Notes: generated from the sequence alone by a model not told the origin. Positions 44,735 to 55,024 are shown, counted from the stretch's first letter. The stretch is 64,000 bases of DNA from Bacteroidaceae bacterium HV4-6-C5C (GCA_007896885.1 VOIU01000002.1:186001-250000); one strand, 5' to 3'. Program-made: numbers and translations.

Positions 44735-44905
44735 ATCATGTTATTCCGAAATTTCAGTATTTAATTATCCTTGCTCCACATATATTTGCTTATTCATGAT
44801 CTCGAAGATATATATATTATCTCACTATCATGACTAAAATTACACTAATAATTTTGATCTAGATATAACAATTAATAAATTAAATATTTTACTTTATTGC
44901 AATGA

Positions 44906-46576
44906 TTAGCTCAATCCCTCAATATGGCCGTCTACTATATCAATATTAACTGCCTGAGGTTGTTTAGGTAATCCCGGCATACGAAGTATCTCACCGGCAA
45001 TAGCCACAATCATTTCCGCACCGTTATTAATTACGATATCCTTGATATTAAACTCAAAATTATTCACTGCACCATATATCTTAGGATCAGCTGAAAAAGA
45101 ATATTGAGTTTTGGCAATGCAAATGGGATAATGACCAATACCCATTTGCTCTATAAGTTTGATCATTTTACGTGAATGGCTACTATAGGTTACAACGCTT
45201 GCTCCATAAATATTGGATGCCACCTTTTCTATTTTCCGTTCCACACTGTCAGTCTCGGCATAAGTATAAGAGAGTGGTTTAGAAGGGTGTTTCTCAATAC
45301 TTTCAACCACCATACTAGCTAGTTCAACAGCACCCTCTCCTCCTTCGGTAAATGCATTATTAACGGCAAAACCTATTTTCAGTTTTTCCTGGCAATGTTG
45401 CCGAATGGCTTCAATCTCTTCGTCCGTATCGCTTGCATATCGATTAAAAGCTACAATTACAGTCTGACCAAATGATCGAAGATTGCGCACGTGTTTATCC
45501 AGGTTTCCAAATCCTTCTCTCAAACCTTCCATATTCGGTTCTTTAATACGATCCAGACTCACCCCTCCATGCATTTTCAACCCTTGAGCCGTAGCAACAA
45601 TAACTGTCAAACGAGGTTGCAATCCACTTTTCCGGCACTTGATATTATAAAATTTTTCAGCACCCAAGTCAGCCCCAAAGCCAGCTTCAGTCACAACATA
45701 ATCGCCATAAGTCATAGCCATCTTGGTGGCAAGTATAGAGTTACAACCATGTGCAATATTAGCAAATGGTCCGCCATGAACAAAAGCCGCAGTCCCCTCG
45801 GTAGTTTGTACCAAATTGGGATTTATGGCATCCTTCAGTAAAACAGTGATCGCACCAGCAACTCCAAGCTCTTTCACTGTGAAAGGAGTTCCATCAAAAC
45901 GGAATCCTAAAATAATATTTTCAATACGCCGACGTAAATCATCAAGATCCTTAGCCAAACAAAGGATAGCCATAATCTCGGAGGCCGGAGTAATATCAAA
46001 TCCGGATTCTTGAGTTATACCGTTTCCACTAGGCCCCAGTCCGGTAACAATGCTACGCAGCGAACGATCGTTGACATCGAGCACGCGTTTCCAAATAATT
46101 TCCTTTAGAGCAAAACCATCCGCCTGATGCTGATAAAGATAATTATCCAGTAATGCAGAAATCATATTATGTGCAGAAGTAATAGCATGAAAATCACCGG
46201 TAAAATGTAGGTTGATCTTCTCCATCGGAAGAACCTGTGCATATCCTCCACCTGCAGCCCCACCTTTCATTCCGAAACAAGGGCCTAACGATGGTTCACG
46301 TAATGCAACAATTGCTTTCTTCCCTATTTTATTCAGTCCTAAAGCCAGACCGATAGATACAGTAGTCTTGCCAATGCCCGCCTTGGTTGCTGTAATAGCT
46401 GTAACAAGAATCAGATTACTCTTTTTTACTTTATCCTCATCGATAAGATGTGTCGGTATTTTAGCAATGTAACGTCCGTAGTTCTCAACTTCTTCACGTG
46501 GAATACCTACGCCTTCGGCTACCTGTTTTATTTTTTCCAGCTCAATGCTGCGGGCTATCTCTATGTCCGATTTCAT
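44906..46576 (-). CDS. fhs: Formate--tetrahydrofolate ligase
   Basis: The enzyme has 556 residues and forms 10-formyl-tetrahydrofolate from formate, ATP and tetrahydrofolate. The P-loop TKAGIGKTT is at about 64-72, followed by the family blocks [22 protein letters not shown] (in parts [10 protein letters not shown] and KGGAAGGG), [13 protein letters not shown] and [16 protein letters not shown]. The length is normal. It is monocistronic with its own strong promoter. glyA, another folate one-carbon gene, is on the other side of the PUL. Confidence 0.97.
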   Translation of the reverse strand: MKSDIEIARSIELEKIKQVAEGVGIPREEVENYGRYIAKIPTHLIDEDKVKKSNLILVTAITATKAGIGKTTVSIGLALGLNKIGKKAIVALREPSLGPCFGMKGGAAGGGYAQVLPMEKINLHFTGDFHAITSAHNMISALLDNYLYQHQADGFALKEIIWKRVLDVNDRSLRSIVTGLGPSGNGITQESGFDITPASEIMAILCLAKDLDDLRRRIENIILGFRFDGTPFTVKELGVAGAITVLLKDAINPNLVQTTEGTAAFVHGGPFANIAHGCNSILATKMAMTYGDYVVTEAGFGADLGAEKFYNIKCRKSGLQPRLTVIVATAQGLKMHGGVSLDRIKEPNMEGLREGFGNLDKHVRNLRSFGQTVIVAFNRYASDTDEEIEAIRQHCQEKLKIGFAVNNAFTEGGEGAVELASMVVESIEKHPSKPLSYTYAETDSVERKIEKVASNIYGASVVTYSSHSRKMIKLIEQMGIGHYPICIAKTQYSFSADPKIYGAVNNFEFNIKDIVINNGAEMIVAIAGEILRMPGLPKQPQAVNIDIVDGHIEGLS

Positions 46577-46683
46577 ATAATTTTATTTGAAGCTAATAAT
46601 TTCAATCTGAATAACGCATCACAGGGAAAGTATAACCCGGCAAAATGCACCATATAAAAACAAACGTCTCCTATAATGAGCCG

Positions 46684-46715
46684 CAAAGATATAAAAACTA
46701 CAGCCTATATTCAAA
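46684..46715 (-). promoter_or_regulatory. Bacteroides-type promoter of fhs
   Basis: On the minus strand the -33 TTTG (46712-46715) and -7 TATCTTTG (46684-46691) are 20 nt apart, a full match to the sigma-ABfr consensus. The leader to the start at 46576 would be about 100 nt. Confidence 0.85.
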
Positions 46716-46809
46716 GAAATACGGGCACTAAGACTGCAAGCATGGTTTACTTTATTTCGTAGACAGAAAATTTTCATTCGGTAACACCAATGTCTATCCC
46801 AAAGAAAGA

Positions 46810-48648
46810 CTAAGACTTCTTTACATCATTATGGTCATGACACAAAGGAATTTGTACTTTTTCTCCATCACGCTTGGCAAAGAAATGTGGAGACATAATT
46901 TCAACCCCCGCTTCATTAAAGAAATCCAAAATGTTTTTATGGAGATCTGAATACAATACCGGGAGAGAATGGGCTTCTTTGGTATAAGCATTAATTTCAT
47001 AGCAGCAATAAAAATCATTTAAAGCAGTTGCAAGAACGAAAGGCTCCGGCTCATGCAATATACCCTTCGTATGCAAAGCTGCCCTAATGAGGAGATTTTC
47101 AATCACACTCCATTCCACATCATAGCTGATTGAAACTGTTGAGTGAACTATTATCCCATACTGCTGCGCAGAGGAACTATAGTTCAATGTCTGGGAAGAA
47201 AGAACAAAAGAGTTCGGCACAGTAATTATATCGTTTTTCGGAGTACGAATACGCGTAACAAAAGGAGTTTTTTCTATCACATCACCCTCTGTATCCTGTA
47301 ATTTAATACGATCGCCCACTTTAAATGGACGCATATAGGTCGTTACCAAACCAGCCATTAAATTACCAATAACTGTAGTGGAGCCTAATGAAATAACCAA
47401 GCCAATAAAAACAGATACACCCTGAAATATCTCAGAATTGGAACTAGGTAGTAAAGGCCAAATCATAATCAACATAAAAGAATAAGTCAAGAATCGCAGA
47501 ATATAGTATGTGGGGAATGCCCAATCAGGATAGAAACCGGAAATCTTTAATTTTTCTGTTGCTATCTCACTGGCCATATACTTCATTCCTCTTACAAAAT
47601 ATTTGAAACAAATATAAATAATGATTATTTTAAAAATTTTGGGAACATAATTTACTATGGCAAGTAATATATCTTTTGCAGGATTCCAAATGTAAGAGAA
47701 AAGTGTATAAGCAAAATTTTTTGTCTCCGGAAATATGGAAAACAATATGGGTATGCTTATCACCAATTGAATTAATATAAAAAACAGACGGGCAACATTG
47801 GAGCTAAAAAGCAAAATCCGACCTTGTTTATGAACATCTAGATATTCATAATCCTTTATTTTTAAAGGCTTCAATCTTGTATTGACAAGCCGGACTATCC
47901 TACGGCGTAGCTTTCGAAACGATCTATTAGTAAGGAAAATCAATCCAATTTGAGCAGCAACAATGAGAAAACCTAGCAAAAAACCTTGTATCTTCATTCT
48001 AAGCCCATACTTTTCCTGCAAGAGACTAATCTCTTTTGAAATAACGAGCATATATTTTTTTGCCAATTCACTCCTTGTGGTATTTTGCCACAGGCCATCC
48101 TGATCGGTCAAGCTGACAATTACTTTATCCCCAAACATTACGTCCGAAGCATAATCGCTTTCAAAAATGTAAAGGGAATCACGTACAAAAGACAATCTTT
48201 TACCAATCTTCAATATTGCATCTTTTGTACTTTGCGCTCTATTAACCGGTGACACCCCACCTCTCCTTGCATAAAGTTTAAAAAGTGTATCGCCTTCCAC
48301 AACAATGGGTACGCCGGGGGTTAATGTTCTGAGTGAATCAATTTGTGCACGCTTCCTTACTTTATTAATCGAATCGATACGAGCACTTTCACCCGTTTTA
48401 TATAACTGATTACGAAGGACTATCTCATTCAGTTGATATTCTTGTAACTTATAGCGTAAATCATCTATCAGAAGTGAATCTTTTTGTTCACAGGTTAATG
48501 TCAGACTGTCCTGCCCTCTCTTATTCCCTTCTACGATTTTCTCTACGTATTTTGCTTCACCGTGCTTCTTTTGAGCATAAATTGCTATCGGCATAACAAC
48601 TAAAACAACCCATAACACCTTACGCCATTTACTAAAGTTTATTTTCAT
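46810..48648 (-). CDS. MscS-family mechanosensitive channel with large N-terminal region
   Basis: The protein has 612 residues with a signal peptide-like start (1-25) and a periplasmic helical region (about 30-205, charged and heptad-like), then several TM helices (about 210-232, 275-300, 318-345, 375-400 and 405-440). The conserved MscS pore and beta-domain follow, with GLVISLGSTTVIGNLMAGLVT (quoted from the pore), FKVGDRIKLQDTEGDVIEKT and the TRIRTPKNDIITVPNSFVL core. Such channels release solutes on hypo-osmotic shock. It lies 104 bp downstream of the outer-membrane barrel gene and 162 bp before the fhs promoter region. Confidence 0.9.
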   Translation of the reverse strand: MKINFSKWRKVLWVVLVVMPIAIYAQKKHGEAKYVEKIVEGNKRGQDSLTLTCEQKDSLLIDDLRYKLQEYQLNEIVLRNQLYKTGESARIDSINKVRKRAQIDSLRTLTPGVPIVVEGDTLFKLYARRGGVSPVNRAQSTKDAILKIGKRLSFVRDSLYIFESDYASDVMFGDKVIVSLTDQDGLWQNTTRSELAKKYMLVISKEISLLQEKYGLRMKIQGFLLGFLIVAAQIGLIFLTNRSFRKLRRRIVRLVNTRLKPLKIKDYEYLDVHKQGRILLFSSNVARLFFILIQLVISIPILFSIFPETKNFAYTLFSYIWNPAKDILLAIVNYVPKIFKIIIIYICFKYFVRGMKYMASEIATEKLKISGFYPDWAFPTYYILRFLTYSFMLIMIWPLLPSSNSEIFQGVSVFIGLVISLGSTTVIGNLMAGLVTTYMRPFKVGDRIKLQDTEGDVIEKTPFVTRIRTPKNDIITVPNSFVLSSQTLNYSSSAQQYGIIVHSTVSISYDVEWSVIENLLIRAALHTKGILHEPEPFVLATALNDFYCCYEINAYTKEAHSLPVLYSDLHKNILDFFNEAGVEIMSPHFFAKRDGEKVQIPLCHDHNDVKKS

Positions 48649-48751
48649 ATTATTGAAATAAAAGATTATAGATTTTATAACAATAATATGAAAATAATGT
48701 TGTTACCGACTCTAATCATTCGCTACATTTAGAATTGACAAGGCTTCTTTA

Positions 48752-50953
48752 TTATTTAAATCTGGTCGTATCCACAGCCTCCCGTTCTTTCTCCTTATAT
48801 CCTCCGAATTTATAAGTAAAGGAGATTCCGAATTCACGGAAGCTAGTATAATTATTTGTTACATTCTGTGTGGCATAACGGATACGCGGTGAAATCTGAG
48901 CCGTTTCAAAGATATCATTGCAGCGTAACATAACAATGGCTTTACCTTTAGCAAAGGAATAGCGTAATCCCGCATCAAGATTACCTGAAGAAGTCAAATC
49001 GTATATACCTTGAATTGCTTTGGAACGGATCATACCGGTCAAAGTAAACTTGATATCGGGCTTATTCGAAACGGTTAATGTATTACTCATGTAAGCCATG
49101 CCGTAATAGACATGACGATCGTATGGAATATCCCAAAACAGATCGTTCTTTTGGCGATCATAAACTCCGACTAAGGTAACTCTTGAATTCAATACATTCT
49201 TCACAATAAAAGGAATAACCACCTGTAAACCTGCCTGTTGATCGAAATTAGAATTAAAGAATTTATATATTTCAACCAAACGAGCCGGTGACTGATAAAG
49301 TGACTGCTTAAAATCATCTTTTTCGTAGCCACACCACAAACTGAACATATATTTGCTTTTTAATACATACATCAGTTGAGTTTGATAGTTTATACTCGGT
49401 CTGAGATATGGGTTGCCTTGCACTTCAGAGTATCCCCCTCCCATATATGAAATGGCATCCTGGGTTGCCCAATATTCCGGATAGGTTTTATCACTCGTAA
49501 AAGACAATTGCCACACATTTCCGGCCGAAGGAGTATAATTCAAATTCAGAGTAGGAAAGAAATTCCAGTCATTCCAAACGACGGTATGAAATTGCTCTAT
49601 GGCAAACGAAGCATCAAATGAAAATTTACTTCCAAAGCTTTTATTTATTCCTGTGTAAAAGTTCCAAGTCTGTTCGCGACGACGTGACGTCATGTTATCT
49701 TGATCAGGCAATAAAGCACCGGTCTCGGTATCGTAATAGTACTGATGACTGTCATCAATGCTCGTGGTATATATTCCACCGTAATTCAATCCCCATCCCT
49801 TACCTAATGTTTGCTCTTCCGAAAGAAAGAATTTCCAACGGTTAATACGTTGGGCATCCTTACTTAAAAAGTCGAGCTGTTCATCATTTAAGGTGCTATG
49901 GAGTAGTTGAGTGGATGGTGATTCATAGTAAGTCATTTCTGCTCCGGCTTTCATACCAAAGGGTAGACGATAATCCAGGCGTAGATTATGCAATGAGCTG
50001 GTTGAGCGAGTACGAGTATCGGAGATCTGTGATCCTTCCACCCAACCTATATTATGGCCGTTTAGAAAATTAGCATTATAAACGAGACTAAGTTGATGGT
50101 CTTTCGAGAAATCATAGTCAACTCCTAGCCTTAGGTCATGCTTATTTCCCCGCGAATGGCTATCTTCTTGATTATTCATCGGATATACGGTTCCATCTGA
50201 CAACGTATGTAAAGCTTTCTTGTCAGTCAGGAAAATATTACGTCCATAATTATACGAATAGAGAAAGTCTGCGGAGAATTTGCTTGAAGAATAAAGCAGG
50301 CTGGTACGGGTTTTGGTCGCTTCATAATATTTCTGACGATAATCTCCGAACAACTCTCCTTGTAAAGACGGATTCTCCGATTCTTCTTTCTTTAATAGAA
50401 TATTAATCAATGCTCCCCGTACCTGATAGCGAGCTGGAGCAGAATACATTACCTCTGCTTTTTCTATACGTCCAGCAGGAATGCTTTTAAGCAGTGCATT
50501 CAACTGCTCCGTGGTAAGGGTGGAAACCTTTCCATCCAATATCACTGTCACATTCTGCCCGGCCAGCATAAGCTGTTCATCTGATTCAGCTACTCCGGGA
50601 AGCTCCTTTATAGCATCATAAGCATTGTCGACAGGCATATTATCTATCAGTCGCGGAAGATCATATACCAATTTACCCTGTGTGGCTTTAACCAACGGCC
50701 GTTGTCCCGTAACCATCACTTCGGGTAAAGCCCTTATAATACTGTCTATATAAGCGTCAGGTAGATCTGTTGTATCGTTCAACTGCTTATCGGCCGCATT
50801 CCTTTGTAAAGGAGCCGATTTTGCATTGACTTTCTGTACCACACTTTCATTAGCAGCAGACGATTCATTCGGATGTACTACTTTTTGTTCTTGAGCCTGC
50901 ATACATATAAGCGATGCAAAAATTAATCCCAAAGTAAAAAATACTCGTTTCAT
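48752..50953 (-). CDS. TonB-dependent receptor-like outer membrane beta-barrel protein
   Basis: The protein has 733 residues with a signal peptide (1-20, MKRVFFTLGLIFASLICMQA). After a low-complexity N-terminal part (about 21-75), a plug-like domain occurs (about 76-190) with the TonB-box-like PEVMVTGQRPLVKATQGKLVY (in parts PEVMVTGQRP) and AYDAIKELPGVAESDEQL. The rest is a barrel of the OMP_b-brl_3 type, ending with FGISFTYKFGGYKEKEREAVD. It lacks the carboxypeptidase-like domain and the SusD partner of PUL transporters. Divergent from the two-component genes, with a 177-bp intergenic region that has direct repeats, so the regulator may control it. Confidence 0.85.
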   Translation of the reverse strand: MKRVFFTLGLIFASLICMQAQEQKVVHPNESSAANESVVQKVNAKSAPLQRNAADKQLNDTTDLPDAYIDSIIRALPEVMVTGQRPLVKATQGKLVYDLPRLIDNMPVDNAYDAIKELPGVAESDEQLMLAGQNVTVILDGKVSTLTTEQLNALLKSIPAGRIEKAEVMYSAPARYQVRGALINILLKKEESENPSLQGELFGDYRQKYYEATKTRTSLLYSSSKFSADFLYSYNYGRNIFLTDKKALHTLSDGTVYPMNNQEDSHSRGNKHDLRLGVDYDFSKDHQLSLVYNANFLNGHNIGWVEGSQISDTRTRSTSSLHNLRLDYRLPFGMKAGAEMTYYESPSTQLLHSTLNDEQLDFLSKDAQRINRWKFFLSEEQTLGKGWGLNYGGIYTTSIDDSHQYYYDTETGALLPDQDNMTSRRREQTWNFYTGINKSFGSKFSFDASFAIEQFHTVVWNDWNFFPTLNLNYTPSAGNVWQLSFTSDKTYPEYWATQDAISYMGGGYSEVQGNPYLRPSINYQTQLMYVLKSKYMFSLWCGYEKDDFKQSLYQSPARLVEIYKFFNSNFDQQAGLQVVIPFIVKNVLNSRVTLVGVYDRQKNDLFWDIPYDRHVYYGMAYMSNTLTVSNKPDIKFTLTGMIRSKAIQGIYDLTSSGNLDAGLRYSFAKGKAIVMLRCNDIFETAQISPRIRYATQNVTNNYTSFREFGISFTYKFGGYKEKEREAVDTTRFK

Positions 50954-51024
50954 TGTACTTGTTTTTTGAATAGAATTTAGTGCAAATAACCTCTAAATAA
51001 TCGGGTTCTTGTGTTATCGGTCAA

Positions 51025-51072
51025 TTATATAGTCTTATCAATTGTTACCGGAAGTGTTATTTAGTCTTATCA
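51025..51072. promoter_or_regulatory. 16-bp direct repeats, probable response-regulator sites
   Basis: TTATATAGTCTTATCA (51025-51040) and TTATTTAGTCTTATCA (51057-51072) differ in one base and are spaced 32 bp apart, about three helical turns. They lie between the divergent barrel gene and kinase gene, 27 bp before a -7 element. Confidence 0.65.
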
Positions 51073-51098
51073 GCAGACGCAACTGTAGGTAACTTTCT

Positions 51099-51106
51099 TA
51101 TCTTTG
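51099..51106 (+). promoter_or_regulatory. -7 element of the two-component operon
   Basis: TATCTTTG fits TAnnTTTG and lies 25 bp before the kinase start. No TTTG is present at -33, which suits activator-dependent transcription from the direct repeats upstream. Confidence 0.6.
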
Positions 51107-51130
51107 TGATGAGAAACAAGTCGTTTTTGT

Positions 51131-52702
51131 ATGAAATCATCACTCAAACCTATTGCTATACTTGTTATAATATCATTGCTTGGTATCTTCGCTTATCAGG
51201 CTTATTGGCTTACAGGTCTTTATCACACCATGAAAAGTGATATGGAGAACGGTATTCAGGATGCGATGCGTATGAGCGATTACAATGAAATGATGCTTCG
51301 TGTCGAAAAGCTTCGGAAAGAAAATAAGGAACATGGAGAAGTCTCTGTTTCAGCCGGATATAACGATACCGGGAGATCTTTTGTACGAAGCTCGACTACT
51401 GTCAGCAAGATAAACACAAAAGAGCCCAAATCTGCCAAAAGAGGCATATCAAAAAAAAATGCTCATGTCAACACAACTTATCTGAACGACTCAACCAAAG
51501 TGGAAACAATCGTACGACATGATACACTATCAAAAAGTAAAGATGAGGGTATTTTACGTTCCAAACAAGGGTTGGATATTATCATAGCGAATCAAAACAA
51601 CATAACCGAATTGGCGGGATACTTTCAACGGGGGCTTCATGCCGGACTGGATATAATTATTGGACCGGACTTTAACGTTTATGACAGTTTACTGAACGTA
51701 AGTCTGAAAGAAAAAGGGATAAATATTCCACATCGCTTGGAATATTTTCACTCGGGAAGTAATCTGGATTCTTCATATACTTTCAGAGATACAATCGGAG
51801 TATCTTCAACAAAAGGATATATGCCGGGACCAAAATCCATCCGTTACGATTATAATTTCGACTTCAACTCACATTATACTTACCGGTTATGGCTTGATCC
51901 CGTCAATACCGTGGTGATCAAACAGATGAGTGGTATTCTGGTTACCTCTTTCATTATCTTCGTGATCTTGGGATTTTCATTTTGGTTCCTCATTCATACT
52001 ATTCTCCGGCAGAAAACGCTTGAAGAAATGAAAAGTGATTTCACTAACAATATCACCCACGAGCTAAAAACACCTATTGCTGTGGCTTATGCTGCAAATG
52101 ATGCTTTATTAAACTTCAAACAAGCTGAAAACCCGGAACAACGAAATAAATATTTGCGTATTTGCCAAGAACAGTTACAACAATTAAGTGGATTGGTAGA
52201 GCAAATATTGTCAATGAGCATGGAACAACGAAAAACGTTCCGTCTTCATCCCGAAACATTACAATTGCGTGAGTTACTACAATCACTTGTAGAACAGCAC
52301 AAAATAAAAGCAGAAAAGCCATTGGATATTACATTGGATATTGAGCCTTCGGATCTTTCGATCCAAGCAGACCGAACTCATTTTATGAATATACTCAGTA
52401 ATCTGATTGATAACGGCATAAAATACTCTCTTGAAAGAGCTCAAATAAAGATAACGTGTCGAAAATCAGTAACGGGAGAAGTGCAAATTAGCATTAGCGA
52501 TCATGGTATTGGGATACAGGCCGATAAATTACCCCACATCTTCGACAAATTTTATCGTGTACCGAGCGGCAACCGCCACAATACTAAAGGCTATGGACTA
52601 GGATTATTTTATGTAAAGACAATGACTGAGAAACATGGCAATACAATCTCTGTAGAAAGTACGCCTGAGAAAGGGAGTGTTTTTACACTTCACTGGAAAT
52701 AA
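51131..52702 (+). CDS. Sensor histidine kinase
   Basis: The kinase has 523 residues: TM1 about 7-24, a periplasmic sensor region (about 30-265, no recognised fold) and TM2 about 267-289, followed directly by the dimerisation and phosphoacceptor helix with SDFTNNITHELKTPIAVAY (His310). The HATPase_c domain has N-box ILSNLIDNGIKYS, G1 ISDHGIGIQ, F-box IFDKFYR and G2 KGYGLGLFYVK. A HAMP domain is not evident. The response regulator gene follows 23 bp downstream. Signals sensed are unknown; the neighbour barrel hints at envelope or nutrient sensing. Confidence 0.93.
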   Translation: MKSSLKPIAILVIISLLGIFAYQAYWLTGLYHTMKSDMENGIQDAMRMSDYNEMMLRVEKLRKENKEHGEVSVSAGYNDTGRSFVRSSTTVSKINTKEPKSAKRGISKKNAHVNTTYLNDSTKVETIVRHDTLSKSKDEGILRSKQGLDIIIANQNNITELAGYFQRGLHAGLDIIIGPDFNVYDSLLNVSLKEKGINIPHRLEYFHSGSNLDSSYTFRDTIGVSSTKGYMPGPKSIRYDYNFDFNSHYTYRLWLDPVNTVVIKQMSGILVTSFIIFVILGFSFWFLIHTILRQKTLEEMKSDFTNNITHELKTPIAVAYAANDALLNFKQAENPEQRNKYLRICQEQLQQLSGLVEQILSMSMEQRKTFRLHPETLQLRELLQSLVEQHKIKAEKPLDITLDIEPSDLSIQADRTHFMNILSNLIDNGIKYSLERAQIKITCRKSVTGEVQISISDHGIGIQADKLPHIFDKFYRVPSGNRHNTKGYGLGLFYVKTMTEKHGNTISVESTPEKGSVFTLHWK

Positions 52703-52725
52703 ATGTCTAACCAAAGGATAGAACA

Positions 52726-53424
52726 ATGGAAAGAATAACAGTATTATTGGTTGAAGACGAATTGACACTTGCCATGATAATAAAAGACACACTCGAGGGG
52801 CAGGAATTTATCATTCATACGGCAAACGATGGTGAAGAAGGATTAAGAATGTTTTATAATATTCGTCCGGACGTGCTGGTAGCCGATGTTATGATGCCCC
52901 GTATGGATGGATTTGAAATGGTACGCCGCATTCGTCAGACCGACAAAAGCACTCCCGTCCTTTTTCTCACTGCCCGTTCTGGTATCAACGATGTAGTGGC
53001 AGGATTTGAGTTGGGAGCAAACGATTATCTCAAAAAACCTTTTGGAATGCAGGAACTCATTATTCGAATAAAAGCTTTGCTGGGAAGGGCATTCAATGGC
53101 GCTGAGAAGAAAGATCATCTGGATAGTCGTTTTGAAATAGGGAATTATCGATTCAACTCACTTAGCCAGGTGCTATCTTATGGTGATGTGGAGCAAATAC
53201 TCTCCCATCGTGAATCGGAAATATTAAAACGATTGTGCGAAAACCGGAGTCAGGTGGTCAACAGCCAAAATATCCTACTTGAATTATGGGGTGACGACAG
53301 CTTTTTCAATTCGCGAAGCTTACACGTGTTCATTACCAAACTACGGCATAAGCTATCCAAAGACAAACAAATACGTATAGTCAATGTCCGCGGCATAGGT
53401 TATAAATTGATTCTAAACGAATAA
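52726..53424 (+). CDS. OmpR-family response regulator
   Basis: The regulator has 232 residues. The receiver domain (about 1-120) has acidic residues in VEDE (9-12), the phosphoacceptor Asp54 in LVADVMMPRMDGFEM, and Lys in LKKPFG. The C-terminal winged helix (about 135-232) has the Trans_reg_C pattern SHRESEILKRLCENRSQVV, ELWGDDSFFNSRSLHVFITKL (in parts) and the terminal RGIGYKLIL. It is 23 bp after the kinase and 23 bp before the small secreted protein gene. It is probably the factor that binds the direct repeats at 51025-51072 (inference). Confidence 0.94.
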   Translation: MERITVLLVEDELTLAMIIKDTLEGQEFIIHTANDGEEGLRMFYNIRPDVLVADVMMPRMDGFEMVRRIRQTDKSTPVLFLTARSGINDVVAGFELGANDYLKKPFGMQELIIRIKALLGRAFNGAEKKDHLDSRFEIGNYRFNSLSQVLSYGDVEQILSHRESEILKRLCENRSQVVNSQNILLELWGDDSFFNSRSLHVFITKLRHKLSKDKQIRIVNVRGIGYKLILNE

Positions 53425-53447
53425 AATCATCATTAATACTAAAGGAT

Positions 53448-53993
53448 ATGAAACAAGTCTTACTTTTTCTGCTGCTCAATCTTCTTGTACTGCATATCGG
53501 CGCTCAGGAAATAAAATCTGATACTCTTCGACGTTCACCGTTACCCGAGACCAAGGATTTCGGAGGTTTTCTTCTAGATATGAATCTGATGAAAATGGCC
53601 GCACCTAAATTGCCGTCAGCAAAATTGGAAATACCCGATGCCAGTAAGGATTACAGCTTTTTATTCAAGACCGATCCGAATGTAACGTATTCGCAAGGTT
53701 TTTCGAATGTGTTCAATCAGAGTAATATGGCTACTGTTTATAGTCTGAATCCTTTTGGCTTAACAGGTTTCGGCAGTTCATCACAATATCTTCAAATGGG
53801 TAGTTTTAAACTTAAGAATGGTATGCGACTGAATACCTATGGTGATTATAATGCAGATGGATGGCGTGTACCCAACCGTTCGGCACTCCCATGGGAACGA
53901 AACAGCTTTAGAGGAGCTTTTGAATTGAAATCTGCTAATGGAAATTTTGGCATAAAAGTCGAAGTACAACAAGGTAGAACGACTCCTTATTAA
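53448..53993 (+). CDS. Small secreted protein, DUF4858-like
   Basis: The protein has 181 residues with a signal peptide (1-19, MKQVLLFLLLNLLVLHIGA). The mature region has no catalytic motif: ETKDFGGFLLDMNLMKMAAPKLP, then Phe/Gly/Asn-rich segments, and it ends FELKSANGNFGIKVEVQQGRTTPY (quoted in parts). I think it matches the Bacteroidales DUF4858 family. It follows the response regulator gene by 23 bp, in the same operon. It might be an outer-membrane or periplasmic partner of the sensor; this is speculative. Confidence 0.7.
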   Translation: MKQVLLFLLLNLLVLHIGAQEIKSDTLRRSPLPETKDFGGFLLDMNLMKMAAPKLPSAKLEIPDASKDYSFLFKTDPNVTYSQGFSNVFNQSNMATVYSLNPFGLTGFGSSSQYLQMGSFKLKNGMRLNTYGDYNADGWRVPNRSALPWERNSFRGAFELKSANGNFGIKVEVQQGRTTPY

Positions 53994-54097
53994 TAAAAGC
54001 TATACACCTCAAAAAGTATGCGCAAGATGACAACATATTGGAACGATGCAATTGGGCAAATAGCTCCTTAATTATGAAAAACTGGAATACTAATTTT

Positions 54098-55024
54098 ATG
54101 ACAAGAAAGAAAATATTGATTATTGGTGCAAACGGATTCACAGGTCGACGAATACTGAATGATCTCTCTTTGAAACAAGAATATATTGTTAGCGGTGTTT
54201 CTTTGCATGACGATGTCGCACCTCATTCAGGTAATTATCAATTTATCTCTGCCGATATTTGCCAGGCTGGTCAGTTAGATCGAATATTCAATGATATTGA
54301 GCCGGATGTTGTCATTAACACCTCCGCTTTATCCGTTCCCGATTATTGTGAAGTCCACCATAAAGAAGCAAACTTGCTAAACATTATTGCCGTAGAGAAT
54401 CTGGCTCGGCATTGCCAATCTGCAGGCAGTTATTTCATACATCTTTCGACGGACTTTGTATTCGGCGGAGAAGCGAACAGATTATATACGGAAGAAGATC
54501 CAACCCAACCTGTCAACTATTACGGTTACACAAAAATGGAAGGAGAAAAACTTGTGCAAAGACATTGCAGTAAGCACACCATTGTACGTGTCGCCGTAGT
54601 ATATGGAACAGCGTTGCCTGGGCAACATGGCAATGTATTGCAATTGGTTGCAGACAGATTAAGAAAACATGAAGAAGTTAGAGTTGTTTCAGACCAATGG
54701 CGTACCCCTACTTTTGTAGGAGATGTATCTCTAGGAATTGAGAAACTGATTGCTCGTGCCTTTAATAAAACAGCACCTGCAGTGAGCTCTATCTATCATA
54801 TCTGCGGAAATGAATGCCTCACAATAGCCGAGATTGCTTATAGAGTCGCAACCATCCTTGGATTGGACAAATCCCTTATTCATCCCGTGACCACACAAGA
54901 AATGCAGGAAAAAACTCCAAGACCCCGATTTAGCGGGATGAGTACATTAAAGGCACAAAAAGAATTAGATTATACGCCTCTATCATTGGATAAAGGAATT
55001 AAAGAGATGTTTGAAAGTTTATAA
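54098..55024 (+). CDS. Sugar-nucleotide-binding SDR, RmlD-like reductase
   Basis: The protein has 308 residues from MTRKKILIIGANGFTGRR; an ATG eight codons earlier is also possible. The Rossmann motif GANGFTG is near the N-terminus, and the extended-SDR catalytic YGYTKMEGE (Tyr-x-x-x-Lys) and STDFVFGGE are in place. The C-terminal substrate-binding half is close to dTDP-4-dehydrorhamnose reductase (RmlD). No rmlABC genes are adjacent, so the substrate is uncertain. It is convergent with the receiver-kinase gene. Confidence 0.82.
   Translation: MTRKKILIIGANGFTGRRILNDLSLKQEYIVSGVSLHDDVAPHSGNYQFISADICQAGQLDRIFNDIEPDVVINTSALSVPDYCEVHHKEANLLNIIAVENLARHCQSAGSYFIHLSTDFVFGGEANRLYTEEDPTQPVNYYGYTKMEGEKLVQRHCSKHTIVRVAVVYGTALPGQHGNVLQLVADRLRKHEEVRVVSDQWRTPTFVGDVSLGIEKLIARAFNKTAPAVSSIYHICGNECLTIAEIAYRVATILGLDKSLIHPVTTQEMQEKTPRPRFSGMSTLKAQKELDYTPLSLDKGIKEMFESL

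Noticed and set aside
52726..53424. Assignment of the two-component pair to RprXY
   Set aside because: Receiver sequence and the neighbours do not resemble what I know of RprY, so no symbol is given.
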